In this document: piece by piece, positions 22,612 through 33,099 of the stretch
How the letters are laid out: each line of letters begins with the position of its first letter
Numbering within the stretch: position 1 is the first letter of the stretch
Assembly (NCBI GenBank): GCA_029204225.1
Contig: CM055101.1
Location: forward strand, 60,717,340 to 60,781,339
Direction of reading: 5' to 3'
Length of the DNA stretch: 64,000 nt
Source of the DNA: Diphasiastrum complanatum
Lineage: Eukaryota > Streptophyta > Lycopodiopsida > Lycopodiales > Lycopodiaceae
Translations under genes and position numbers: made by a program
The notes under the pieces: generated by a model
What the model saw: the letters and a program-made list of their open reading frames with translations, nothing else
Database searches by the model: none
What the model was told of the DNA's origin: nothing

Positions 22612-22719
22612 TCTTCGCAACAAGACGATGCTTTCAGCTGTGGATGGTTTTCCATCTGGAATGTTAAATCATTCTTGGATTGGTACATGATGCAAACTCC
22701 AAATGCTAATATCTGTGAG
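22612..22719 (+). pseudogene. Ulp1/C48-like cysteine protease exon
   Basis: A 36-codon open stretch has TCTCAG before it and a GTAAAA donor-like sequence after it, so it reads as a complete exon. It contains QQDDAFSCGWFSIW: a Gln six residues before a Cys-Gly pair, the spacing of the oxyanion-hole Gln and the catalytic Cys in Ulp1/SENP (C48) peptidases. Such domains remove SUMO in host proteins and also occur in plant MULE and CACTA transposons. The catalytic His and Asp are not found nearby. It lies between copia debris and family X, so a transposon-borne origin is plausible. Confidence 0.5.
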
Positions 22720-23044
22720 GTAAAATTTTCAACTTCCAGTATCCTGATGATATTATATTAACTTTGTGTAATTATATATTTTTAGACATTGGCTAATACA
22801 TACATACACTTGATTTTTTTAAATTGTAGTTTTGACAATTTCTACGCTTCTATTTAAATCCTTGCATTGTATGCAATTTTCTTGTCTTGGTCTTACCTGT
22901 ACATCAAAGAAACTTGTTAAACGATATCAACATGGAGATTATTTTAAATGCAATCTTGCAATATCGAAAACACTGAAGTAAGTCTAAATAAAATCATTGC
23001 AAGCCATTTCAAATGTGCATTAAAAAAAATGCACATACACCTAC
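22720..23044. other. Unassigned AT-rich spacer
   Basis: Probably intron or 3' sequence of the neighbouring exon fragments on both strands. No motif recognised. Confidence 0.3.
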
Positions 23045-23464
23045 CAATCTCTCATTGACTCGAAAACAGAAGTGTTCAGAAATATCATATTGCAGCAAGG
23101 TAAGCTCTGAGCAAATGTGATCGAGTGTCCAATCTTCCTCCACCTCAATTGTTGTAATAGTAGAATTATTTTACTTCACTTGGATTTCTATTTGATCTTG
23201 ATGATTCATCGTAAAATCCTAATCCAATGCTTTCCATTCATTGCCAACTTTGGACCATCTTCTATAATAAAATGTTAAAGAAAGCACTTGTTTTTCTATA
23301 AGATATCTAAATTTCAATGACGATCTATTAACTGTGCACTCGATATTGCCATTACTCTTTTTATCCCATTGATCATCAAGGAGGCTTGATAACATATCGC
23401 CTGTTAAATCACTACAAATAAACATATTCACTGTTCTACAAATATTACATGCAACAACACCCAC
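23045..23464 (-). pseudogene. Family X, copy a (unrecognised gene family)
   Basis: The antisense blocks MLSSLLDDQWDKKSNGNIEC, FRYLIEKQVLSLTFYYRRW and, after two stops, IEVEEDWTLDHICSELTLLQ with FCFRVNERL align residue for residue with the plus-strand reading at 46940-47320. Both copies end at the same place with a GTAGGT or GTAAGT donor, so exon structure is conserved. The last block, a short beta-like segment, a helix and F-x-F-x-N-x-x-L, is reminiscent of a ubiquitin-like fold, but that is inference. The right side is fused to a copia gag fragment. Function unknown. Confidence 0.5.
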
Positions 23465-23845
23465 ATGTTTAGAACCATTTCGAGGTATAATGAATCTCGA
23501 ATAGTTTGTCTTCTTGTACTTAGATAATATTTTTTTCGAGGAAACAAATTGTGAGGTGGCTCCCGAATCAAGTACTACTTCTCAAATTTTAGAATCTGTT
23601 GAACAACATTCATCAGCACTAACATAAGCTGCTGAGTTCCTTGTTGTCCTATCTTCTGCTGTTCTAGAGCATTCTACTTTGTCTTCGACATAGTTTGAAT
23701 ATGAAGGTTCGCTTCGATTCTGCTCCTTTTTGTTTATGGGATTTTGATAACAGTCTACTGCTGCGTGACCCCGTTTATGACAATGAATGCATTCAATCTT
23801 TGGATTTAACCAACACTTATCTTCTGTGTGACTTGATCTAAACAT
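23465..23845 (-). pseudogene. Antisense copia gag zinc-knuckle and protease fragment
   Basis: The frame reads CWLNPKIECIHCHKRGHAAV then DC, a CCHC knuckle nearly identical to the plus-strand copy at 29930-29990. The protease motif DSGATSQFVS follows near 23550. This orders it as gag C-terminus to protease, antisense. It is truncated on both sides: against gypsy sequence at 23845 and against family X at 23464. Same copia family as 29000-31620. Confidence 0.8.
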
Positions 23846-24680
23846 GAACTTAATTCTATTATGAAGAATTTTGATTTTAAAGTTTATTTATGTTTTCATA
23901 ATGATAGCATTTGTTACAATGATGAAGAACTTACCAAAAAGCCATGAATATATCCAGTGAGAACACTACAGAATTTGAAGCCTATAATGAACTTAGGCAG
24001 GAATTCAATGATGCTTTTTTAGACCTTCCTGTAGGTTTACCACCAAAAAGGATAGTTGATCATAAAATTGACCTAATACCTGGAGCAATTTCAATCGCAC
24101 AGCGTCCTTATAGGATGAGTGCATCGGAAGAGACTGAGGTAAGTAAGTATTTACATGATTACTTAAAAAAGGGGTGGGTACAACCTAGTAAGTCTCCTTG
24201 GACATCACCAATGGTTCTGGTTGCCAAGAAGGATGGGACTATAAGATTTTGCATCGACTATAAGAAATTGAACAAGGTAACCGTTAAGAATAGATATCCA
24301 CTGCCGCGGATGAATGATCTAATAGACTATCTTGGTGGTGCTGGGTACTTTACCAAGATAGATCTAAGATCAAACTACCATCAGATACGCATTAAGGCAA
24401 AATATATACCAAAAACTGGATTTCGAACTCGCTTTGGTCACTACGAATTTTTGTTGTTGCCTTTTAGTTTGACTCCAATACATGATGAATGATTTGTTCA
24501 GGCCATATTTGGAAAGATTCGTAGTGGTATTCTTAGATTATATCCAAGTGTTCGATAAGACTTTGTAGAACATAAAGAGCATCTTAGGATTGTCTTGGAC
24601 ATCCTAAGAAGGGAAAAGCTCTTTGCCAAGGAGTCTAAGTGTGACTTTTTTGCTAAGGATTTGTCCTACTTGGGGGCTGG
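23842..24680 (+). pseudogene. Gypsy reverse transcriptase fragment
   Basis: This copy is near-identical to 36530-37360. It starts at the spacer before the RT and runs through [20 protein letters not shown], the [20 protein letters not shown] block, [20 protein letters not shown], the [14 protein letters not shown] motif and [15 protein letters not shown]. The catalytic region is altered: the usual FLDDI reads FLDYI near 24535, one aspartate replaced by tyrosine. Frameshifts follow. At about 24677 it jumps straight to integrase. Confidence 0.85.
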
Positions 24681-24885
24681 AATCAGACGGTCAAACGGAA
24701 AGGACTAATCAGATGATGGAGGATATGCTTCAAGCATATGTGGGCCATCGGCAGTCTAATTGGGAACAATACCTTCCACTAGTGGAATTTGCATACAACA
24801 ATGCAAAACATTCAGCTACCAGATTCAGCCCTTTCATGCTTATGTATGGTTTTCAATCTCGATCACCAATTAGTGTTGGCATGAA
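24677..24885 (+). pseudogene. Gypsy integrase C-terminal core fragment
   Basis: The reading ESDGQTERTNQMMEDMLQAY, then WEQYLPLVEFAYNNAKHSAT and PFMLMYGFQ, is the end of a gypsy integrase catalytic core, with the conserved Glu in QTER. RNase H, the zinc finger and the first catalytic acids are deleted. At about 24885 it fuses to copia sequence in the same frame. Confidence 0.8.
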
Positions 24886-26725
24886 AAACCTATGGTGCAA
24901 GCCGCAACTGATTTCCTTGCCCATATATGATGTTGAAACATGTCAAATCTCAGTTAATTGTGACATTGTCTTCCTCAAAGACAAGTTCTACGATTTTAAG
25001 CAGAAACAAGAAATGCATGAGTTTGTGCCAACAATTCCATTCACCATCAATAGGCCTAGATCTATGACTGTTCAACCACAAGTTGAAGCTATCCCAATCA
25101 TTCACCTAGGAGAAGCATCTACTCAAGCACCTGCATTCAATCAGTCATGATGAACCTTCTACTATTGTAGAAGCACTATCAATGTCAGATGCAGACCAAT
25201 GGAAAGCTACCATGGATGCTGAGTACAATTATCTAATGAAGAAAAAAACCTAGAGTCTTGCTACTCCTCCTACAGGTATAAAACCTATTGACTCTAAGTG
25301 GATCTTCAAGCTAAAGCTTAGCCCAGATGGATCAATATTCAAATGAAAAACTTGATTAGTGTTTAAAGGATTTGAGCAAGTCTTGGAGGAATAGATTACA
25401 TTGACATCTTCAGTCCAATGGTAAAACATCAATCTATTCGTACCTTGCTGCCTATAGTTGTTGTAGGAGACCTGGGCATTCACCAAATGGACGTCCAGAC
25501 AACATTCCTTCACGAATATATACAAAAAGAGATATTCATTTATCAACCAGAAAGTTACGTCCTTTAAGGTCAAGAGCATTTGGTATGTAAATTGCATAAG
25601 ACACTATATGGCCTTAAGCAAGCTCCTAGGGCCTAGTATGAAAGAATCAATCACTTCTTGTTGCAGCACAATTTCACTTCTTGCTCTACTGACTCAAATG
25701 TATTTCTCAAACGTAAAGGGTCAAACTATGTTATAATAGCATTATATGTTGATGATTCATTAATTATCAGCTATTCAAATCAGTTGCAGCATGAAGCCAA
25801 ATCTTTGCTTTCATCAGAATTCGAGATTACTGGTTTAGGCCCATTTCATTACCTACTCGATATGGAGATCAACAGAGATCGCGCAAGAAGAAGAATCACT
25901 ATAAGCCAAAAATCCTATCTAACCAATGTAATTTGCAAATATGGCATGGAAGACTACAAGCGGATAGACACATCTATGGATCCAGAATCCAAGCTATCAA
26001 AAGACATGTGTCCCAAAACTCAAGCAGATCAGCATGAAATATGTAGATATCTTATTAGTCTATCATAGGATCTATAACGTATTCTATGATCTGTACACGA
26101 CCTGATCTAGCATATGCGTTAAGCACACTGTCTCAATACATTCCCAATCTAGGCCTACAACATTGGAAGGCTCTGAAAAGAGTATTGAAGTACATTCAAG
26201 CTATGAAGCACTATGCTTTGAGCTTTAACGGTAATACAGAAGCTACCCTTTCGCTAATCATTTATTTAGATTCAGATTGGGTAGGAGACATGGACACCAA
26301 AAAATCAAGAGGTTACATTTATTTTCTTACAGGAGGACTCATTTCATGGAACAACAAAAAGCAGAAATGTATTTCATTGTCCTCTACAAAATCAGAATAC
26401 GTTGCAGCTACATCAGCAGTGAAGGAGATAATTTGGCTCAGAAGGTTGCTACAAGATCTACAATTTCCACAGATCAGTCCAACAATACTCCAGTGTGACA
26501 ATCAAAGCTGCATAGCTCTATCTTTGAACCCACGAACTCATAATAGAACTAAGAATATTGAGGTTCAATTTCATTTTCTTAGAGAGAAAATTTGAAATAA
26601 AGATGTTGTACTAAGTTACTATCATACCAACAATATGTTGTCTTTGTCAAGAAAACATTCTACTTTAGTAGATATGATAAATCTCAATTGTAATTCAGAT
26701 TCGTAGTAGTTACCTTAAGGAAAAG
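24886..26725 (+). pseudogene. Copia integrase-tail, reverse transcriptase and RNase H remnant
   Basis: It begins in the region after copia integrase (CDIVFLKDKFYD) and enters the RT with many stops (25160-25650). It becomes open at 25658-26068 with YVDDSLIISYSNQ (the YVDD active site) and GLGPFHYLLDMEI. RNase H follows at 26086-26595 (SDWVGDMDTKKSRGY, LSSTKSEYVAATSAVKEI, QCDNQSCIALSLNP). Order and motifs are normal for Ty1/copia pol, but stops and frameshifts rule out activity. It ends in a polypurine run (aaggaaaag) before an LTR. Confidence 0.8.
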
Positions 26726-27080
26726 TGTTGGATTTTAACTTACTCTTACTAATTCTAATTGGCCTCCTTCCTTCTAAGTAAACCTCTCTCTCAAAAAGAA
26801 CTGCATTTCGCAACAGTCTGCATTTCTACTCACAAACTTCAATAGGCGAAAAAACCAACAAAGTCTTTACACTCACTTTCGGGCGATATTGAACACAAAG
26901 CATTTTGCGAAAAATGCGACAAAAGTTCAGTCAAGATTTCGGGCACTTCCAAGCCATAGGAGGCAGATTTAAACAAGACTTCAAGTAAAAACTGTCTTCA
27001 TCTTCATGCTCCGATAATAATTGATCTAATTGATCAGTTAAATAGCTGTTAAACTTGTAATTGTAAAGTTAGAATAATGC
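26726..27080 (+). repeat. Copia 3' LTR (right edge uncertain)
   Basis: It starts TGTTGGATTTTAAC directly after the polypurine run at the end of the copia RNase H reading, the expected place for a 3' LTR. The end is not clear: an AG microsatellite follows at 27219 and I found no second copy. Confidence 0.5.
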
Positions 27081-27216
27081 AAGATTAACTAGTTGCTATA
27101 TATGAAAGGAGCTTGTAGATAGACCAGAGATGCAAGTTGATGCATGAAGATACTCCAATAGAAATCTTACGACCAAAAACATGTCTTCTAGTAGCTGACT
27201 CCTCAGAGTTAGTGAT

Positions 27217-27218
<2 letters not shown>

Positions 27219-27304
<86 letters not shown>
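27219..27304 (+). repeat. (GA)n microsatellite, about 43 units
   Basis: An uninterrupted GA run of about 86 bp. In both frames it creates a spurious Glu-Arg or Leu-Ser repeat ORF, which is not a gene. Confidence 0.95.
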
Positions 27305-27310
<6 letters not shown>

Positions 27311-27866
27311 CTAAACCATAACAATGTTACATTTCTGTAAGTAGGATCACGCGCTTATCAATGCAATTGTATTGTGATGTGATCATTGTTATTACAACAT
27401 TAATATACAGATCCGCTATCATTCTAACTCTTGCATTCTTGTGAATGTTAATTAACTCTCACTCTACTTCTGTAATCATCATAAACGAAGAAATGTATGG
27501 CTGTCTTTGATGCCTAACTATATTTACATTTCTTTATCAGAATATCAGCATCAGAGAATTGCATGGCTTTCTCAGATGCCTAATTGTTTTTGCAATCTCT
27601 TTCCATGGTAGTCCAAGACTTCTACACTGATACTCATTATTATCACAATCAGAATAGCTCTATAATCTCCATTCTCTGGGTAATCCAAGATCCTAATAAC
27701 ATAAGTTTTCTTCACTGTTTTTCAGTTGGTGTGAGGGCTGATAAGCCCAAAGTTTTATTCCGCATTCACCACACCCAACAAGAGTGGTGCTGAGTAGATG
27801 TTGATTTTTCTACATTTGCAACATTGGTAGGATTGATTTCTTTCTAAAAAAAGATCAGGTTATGGA
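27305..27866. other. Unassigned region
   Basis: A phrase 'atggct...tgatgcctaa' occurs at about 27497 and, slightly changed, at about 27563, a short imperfect repeat. Otherwise nothing recognised. Confidence 0.3.
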
Positions 27867-28060
27867 TTTGGATCTTAAATGGTCTGAAATTCTTCACATT
27901 GTACATACTGATATATGTGGCCTGATGCAGACACCATCACTGCTTGGTGCTAAATTCTTTATTATTTTCATAGATGACTATTCCAAAAGATTTGTTGTAT
28001 ATTTTCTGAAGCAAAAATTTGAAGCCTTCTAGTTCTTCAAGAAATACAAAGAAAAATAGG
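27867..28060 (+). pseudogene. Copia integrase core fragment
   Basis: The reading LKWSEILHIVHTDICGLMQ, then AKFFIIFIDDYSKRFVVYFL and FEAF-stop-FFKKYK, is the start of a copia integrase catalytic core, with the first catalytic Asp in HTDICG. Only about 60 codons survive, with one stop. It differs from the integrases at 30540 and 54600, so it is a further element lineage. Confidence 0.8.
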
Positions 28061-28339
28061 CAAGAACATCAAAGTCAAAGCAGATGAAGACGAATGGTTC
28101 GCGTACACGAAAGATTCACGAACGAGAATCTTTTGTGGTCTGGCACAAGAATCTTTTGCGGTCCAGTACGAGAGAAGGCAAACGACCAAAACAAAATTAG
28201 CAATGGAAACAAAACCAATGATGAAAATGAAAACCAACGACGAAAACAAAACCTTCTCCTGCCCTCCATGCTCCAAAGAGTACCAGCAAAGATCACACAA
28301 GTACCCAAAAGTACAAATATCTGATCTGATAGCATGACG
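28061..28339. other. Unassigned region
   Basis: A purine-rich stretch (28190-28260) with repeated 'aaaac' and 'cgaa' phrases; the ORFs on both strands carry no known motif. Confidence 0.3.
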
Positions 28340-28999
28340 TCAGCAGATACATTTTAGGTCGTGGCTAATCTGCCACTCTTGTAATTCCCTGATTAGTTGT
28401 AGATGCTTAATCACTCTAATCTTAGATTTACATAGAGCGACTATACTTATTGGATGATGCTTGACATATAGATCAACAGAGTACACATACAATGTACTGT
28501 AGTAGTCTGATGCTAGTAAGCAATCAAGATGATATACAAAATACATGTCCGCCTGCGTGCGAAGACAATTATGTCTAGGATCTGTAGATCCAACTGTCCG
28601 CTAGTAAAGTGAGACGATTGCTCGTGAGAGAACTGTGTTTTCTCCCACGCCAACACACTGCATGGATTTGCATGCAGTGCTTGAAGAAATCAGAGAAAGA
28701 TCAATATAGATATTTTTTTCTCGTTGTCTCTGATCTCGAATGCAAATTTGTCTGTTGTTAATTGTGTGTCTGAGTTTTTCTTGTTCATTTGAATTTCGCA
28801 CCTTGGTTGAAACTATATTGAATGTTGTATTAATTTTATAAATGTAGATAAGCAGTGCCTGACTACACTCTGGAGGACTGTAGGAGTGATTCACCTAGCA
28901 ATGTCCAGCGATCGCATCTGAACTCCATCTGAACGCAAGAGAGTCATGGTTCCTTCGCAAAAGCTTCGCGACTGCAATCTTGATTTCCATCATCATCAG
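28340..28999 (+). repeat. Probable 5' LTR of copia element 2
   Basis: The stretch abuts a perfect tRNA-Met primer-binding site at 29000 and so includes an LTR end. The left edge is inferred only loosely, and no second LTR was found because the element is truncated after its integrase. Confidence 0.45.
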
Positions 29000-29011
29000 T
29001 GGTATCAGAGC
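29000..29011 (+). other. Primer-binding site (initiator tRNA-Met)
   Basis: A perfect TGGTATCAGAGC upstream of the gag of copia element 2. Confidence 0.85.
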
Positions 29012-29189
29012 CGATCATCGTGTCATATTCTGACATAGCCAAGAAGCTAGCAGATCCAGAAGGCCAATCATTCAAACAAACAACCATCAACAAGGGAACA
29101 AACTCCAAGAAGCAGTGGCTTCAATCAGCAGCATGCAGAGCAAGATCTGCACAATACTTGATTCTTCAGGATCTAACTTTCTAGCCTAA

Positions 29190-30215
29190 AAAGTTAAAAC
29201 ATCATTGATACTCAAGGACGAAGGACTATTTCCTTGGGTGGATGGCACAGAAGAAATGCCTACGACAACAGGCAAGGAGCTACGCGAATGGAGGGAGAAA
29301 AATGACAAGGCAGTAGCCTTGCTATCATCTTCCATCAAAGATAGTCTCACACTTGACCTAGCTACACTCTCCAAAGCTAAGGAGATGTGAGATGCATTAC
29401 TCACCAGATTTCAGACGAAGTCAAGGAGTCAAATCATGATGCTGGAAGATCGGCTGACCTATCTACAGTGGGATGGAAAAGACCTCACCTCTTTCGTGAG
29501 AAAAATGAAGGATATGTTTCTATCACTACATAGCTCTAGAGTAGAGAATACAGTGTCAGCTGAGAAGCATCTCACATACCTATTGAGAGCCTTACCCAGA
29601 TCATTCCAAATGACAAGAACCCAACTTGCGAAAGATCCTGCCATGAACCCAACTTGTGAAAAGGCGATTGTCGAGATTCGAGAGGAAGTCGAGGCCAGAG
29701 AACATCTTGATCACAAAGATGGTTTTGACTAGGCCCTCTACGGCAACAAAGAAAAATCCAAAAAGCAATTCAAGTCTAAGAGGGAGCTGAATCAGAGACA
29801 GGATCGTGATCAGCAAGCTGAGGGAACCAACAAAGGCAACTGGAAGAGCAAAGGTAGGTTGAAACAACAAGGTGCAGACAAGAAAACTTGCATGAGATGC
29901 AGAAGAGACGGGCATACAATAGATACATGCTGGCTCAATCCCAAGATTGAGTGTATCCATTGCCATAAGAAGGGTCACGCAGCCATGGATTGCAGCCAGA
30001 ACCCAAGAAACAAATCAACACAGAACATACAGGAGAACAACAATAGTTCATCCTATGTCGAGGAGTCTGAGAGCTCAAAAATGGACGAAGAAAAAACAAA
30101 CAGAAACTGTTCGACTGCCTATATCTGTGAAGATGTGTGTGCAGCATCAACATCTAATACACATGAGGTAATTCTAGACTCAGGAGCCACCTCACACTTC
30201 GTGACATTAAGATGA
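29190..30215 (+). pseudogene. Copia element 2: gag with two zinc knuckles, and protease
   Basis: Gag reads from SLILKDEGLFPWVDGTE-like sequence through EWREKNDKAVALLSSSIKD and the 29436-29732 frame (RLTYLQWDGKDLTSFVRKMK, AEKHLTYLLRALPRSF). Stops at about 29388 and 29730 interrupt it. A Lys-rich linker leads to two overlapping CCHC-type motifs, CMRCRRDGHTIDTC and CIHCHKKGHAAMDC, which bind nucleic acid. The protease active-site motif LDSGATSHFV comes at the end of the 29859-30215 frame. Length and order are those of Ty1/copia. The stops indicate an inactive copy. The antisense fragment at 23465-23845 belongs to the same family. Confidence 0.85.
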
Positions 30216-31620
30216 ATAATGTCTAATTTCAGAAGTGCAGATCCCTCAAGATTCATAGTTCTTGGAGATGGATCTAGACATCAAGTGAACAAGAACAATA
30301 TTGGTTCACTATGGCTCAACACCAACAGCAGAGACAGACGACTCGAAGATGTTCTGTTTGTGCCTACTCTGCAATAAGACTTGTTCTCTATAGCAAGAAT
30401 AGTAGATGCAAGGATGCATGTGACGTTTTTTTATGAAGCATGCAATGTGATTGATGCCAGTACCAGTACTTTGATTGCTCAAGGCAGAAGGAAAGGAAAC
30501 CCATATCATCTGAAGGTACGCCTACCTGCAGATTAGGTGCATCAGACTCATGATGACCAGCCAAACACTCTGTGGCACAGGAGAATCTGCCACACGAACT
30601 CAATGGCACTTTACCAAGCAAGCTATCATGGAGCAATAATAGGGGTCAGCATCTCGAATGCAACCACTTCGACCACTTGTGATGCATGTTTGAAGGGCAA
30701 GATGTCACGCACACCATTCATCAAAGACTCCTACAGAACGACTAGGATTCTGGAGCTAGTGCATTCTGACATCTGTGGTCCATTCAATGTGATCTCAGTA
30801 GGAGGTTCAAAATATTATATAACCTTCATTGATGATCATAGAAAATTTGCCAAAGTGTATTTTATTCAAAATAAATCTGAAGCACTTGATAAATTCATAG
30901 AATATGTGAATTGGGCTGAGAGATGTACATGTAGCAAAGTGAAGCAGATCAGAACAGATCTAGGTGGCGAATACATCTCGAATCGCTTCATTGATCTATG
31001 CAATAATCGTGACATCATTCACAGAAGAACTGCAACCTACACAGCGCAGCACAATGGTGTTGCTGAACGAAAGAACAGGACCCTGATGGAAGCAGCCAGA
31101 TGCATGATGGCCTACTCAAAAGCTCCAAGGGCACTATGGGCTGAAGCAATAGCTACAACCGCATACATCCAGAACAGAACAGGCAAGTCTGTTGTTCCTC
31201 ACACGACACCACATGAGCTATGGTGGGGTAGAAAGCCCAAACAAAATCTTTGGCTGTGCAGCTTATGCACATATTCCTGATAAGCTTCAAAAGAAGCTTG
31301 ATGAGAAAGCAGAGCAGGGATTTCTGGTAGGTTATGACAATAATCTGTCATACTACAGAGTCTACATGCCAGACATGAACACTGTGAAAACAATGAGAGA
31401 TGTCAGATTCGATGAGACCAGGACAATGCCCAATGACGATCCTGTCAGCTACGAAGTTCTGGAGAGACAATAGTATGACCTGCCACCAATGACAGAGGGA
31501 GAAAAGGACAAACACGAAAATGAAGATTTTTGAGTCATCTCCCATTCGAATGACGAATCTGACGAAGAAAGGTTCGAGAGACAACCTGCCGCCGCAGTAC
31601 CTATAAACCAAGATGGTTTC
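30216..31620 (+). pseudogene. Copia element 2: pre-integrase and integrase, truncated before RT
   Basis: The frame at 30537-31280 contains the pre-integrase zinc site (LWHRRICHTN ... CDACLKGK) and the integrase core with all three catalytic acids in context: HSDICGPF, RTDLGGEY and NGVAERKNRT. A one-base shift near 31240 moves the reading to FGCAAYAHIPDKLQKKLDEK and the region after the core. At about 31620 the copia coding sequence ends, and neither the reverse transcriptase nor a 3' LTR follows. Instead a different LTR starts at 31688. The integrase itself is unusually well kept (about 245 open codons). Confidence 0.85.
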
Positions 31621-31687
31621 GGACCGAGCAGAATTATTACATACCTATATAACTAGCAGTACTTCAGACCCCTAATAGTCCATTTAG

Positions 31688-32697
31688 TGTTGGGGGCTAA
31701 ATGGCAAGGTATCCTTAGGATTAAGGGTATGTGCCCTTGGATAAGGGCAAACAAGTGACTATACCTTAGGTGGAGGTATGAAGTCACGTGACCCTTGGAT
31801 AAGGAGTACCCTTAGTATTAAGGGTAGGTGTCTTAGATTAAGGTACTAGTGTCCTTGGTTAAGGGCAGGTAGGTGTCTATGCCTTGGATGGAGGTATGGA
31901 ACCTAGAGAGGTGTTAGAAAGTCATTGGATGACTATTTTTCTAAACCTTGGGCCTCAACCTTGAACCATATCACTTTATTGGTCTAGGACCAAAGTATAC
32001 TTGCACAACTTGGGCAATGAGACCTAGTAGGAGGGCGCCCTTCTAAAGTGTCCATTGAGTTCCCAACTCCCACAAGAAAGGCATTCAAAGAGTCATAGGT
32101 TATGGAAGGAGTCTCTGACATTCCATAAGCCTATGGAGGCTCTTGGAGATTCTTTAACTCCCCTAGGCTTCTCTCTCTCTCATTGGATGTGCATGGAACT
32201 CCATAATGCATTGGATCTATATGAGGGTAGTAGGGCGCCCATTGGGAGGGGGAGATCTCTCTTGTTTGCTTTGCTTATGCTTTAGTGTTGCTACTAGTGT
32301 GTAGAGTGCTTTCTTGTGGTAGTATGCTTGAGGTTTGGATCTTGCTTATGTTATGGGGCATAAGTAGGATCTGGATCTTGAGGATTCTATGGAGTGTTGT
32401 GGTATGCTTGTGATTTGTTTATGGTTAGCAAGGGGGTGCTAGATAGGTCTTGCTTGGAGCTTGGATCTAGCTATGGTTGGGTGGTGAATACTTGAGGCCA
32501 GCTTGTTATCTATCTTTGTGTTTAAAGAGTAGGGACACAAGTGGAGGAGAGATCCTTGGAGGCTTGCAGATCCTTACTTGCAAGTGGAGGCATCCTAGCT
32601 TGGAGTTGGGGAGCATCTTGAAGCTTGCAGGTTGCTTGGAGGACATTTGAAGGCTCTACCTTGGATTTGGAGGTCATCCTCACTTCTACTTGTAAAA
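31688..32697 (+). repeat. Copia 5' LTR, about 1 kb, with hairpin-like motifs
   Basis: It begins TGTTGGGGGCTAAATGG and ends just before a primer-binding site at 32699. Its first 180 bp carry at least five short inverted repeats of the form CCTT-N(4-6)-AAGG, such as tacccttagtattaagggta at 31807. Two copies of a roughly 50-bp block (cccttgg...gaggtatg) lie about 120 bp apart. No second copy of this LTR was found in the window. Confidence 0.65.
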
Positions 32698-32698
32698 G

Positions 32699-32710
32699 TG
32701 GTATCGGAGC
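32699..32710 (+). other. Primer-binding site (initiator tRNA-Met type)
   Basis: TGGTATCGGAGC, one mismatch from the usual copia site, directly after the LTR. Confidence 0.75.
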
Positions 32711-33090
32711 TAGACAAAGGATGGTAACCTTTCTAATCTTCTTCAAGTTCTATTAAGATCACCAACTAAATTTTTTTGGGAAGATTATAGGCTTTTCTAG
32801 TTGTAGGAAGCTTGTAGTTGAAGTACCCAATGAATCTAGTTCTCTTTGGAAGAGAGTAGTGATGCTTATAGAATTGTTTAGGGGCTGATTTTTTATCATG
32901 TTAGAGAAGTTTTAAAGTGGGCTTTGGGTTTTTAAAAGTTCTGAAAAATGATTTGTGGGATAGGTAGAGAAAGTCTACATACACAAATGTTTTTTGGCAA
33001 AAAGATTGATTCTAGCTATGTGTGTCGATCAAAACTAGTGTTTTTTTGCATAAATGAAGTGTTTGAAGTTCTTTTTCTCAGACCTATAAA
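32711..33090 (+). mobile_element. Copia leader, deleted gag-to-integrase region
   Basis: AT-rich sequence with no gag, protease or integrase motif. In a complete element about 2.5 kb of coding sequence would lie here. Coding resumes at about 33100, in the region just before the reverse transcriptase. Confidence 0.5.
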
Positions 33091-33099
33091 TCTGAAAAT

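Noticed and set aside
20753-26725. One copia element from the primer site at 21673 to the LTR at 26726
   Set aside because: The interval contains antisense copia, gypsy and family X pieces, and the LTR-like sequences at the two ends do not visibly match.
27085-27340. Long Leu-Ser / Glu-Arg repeat ORFs
   Set aside because: They are translations of the GA microsatellite in different frames, not genes.
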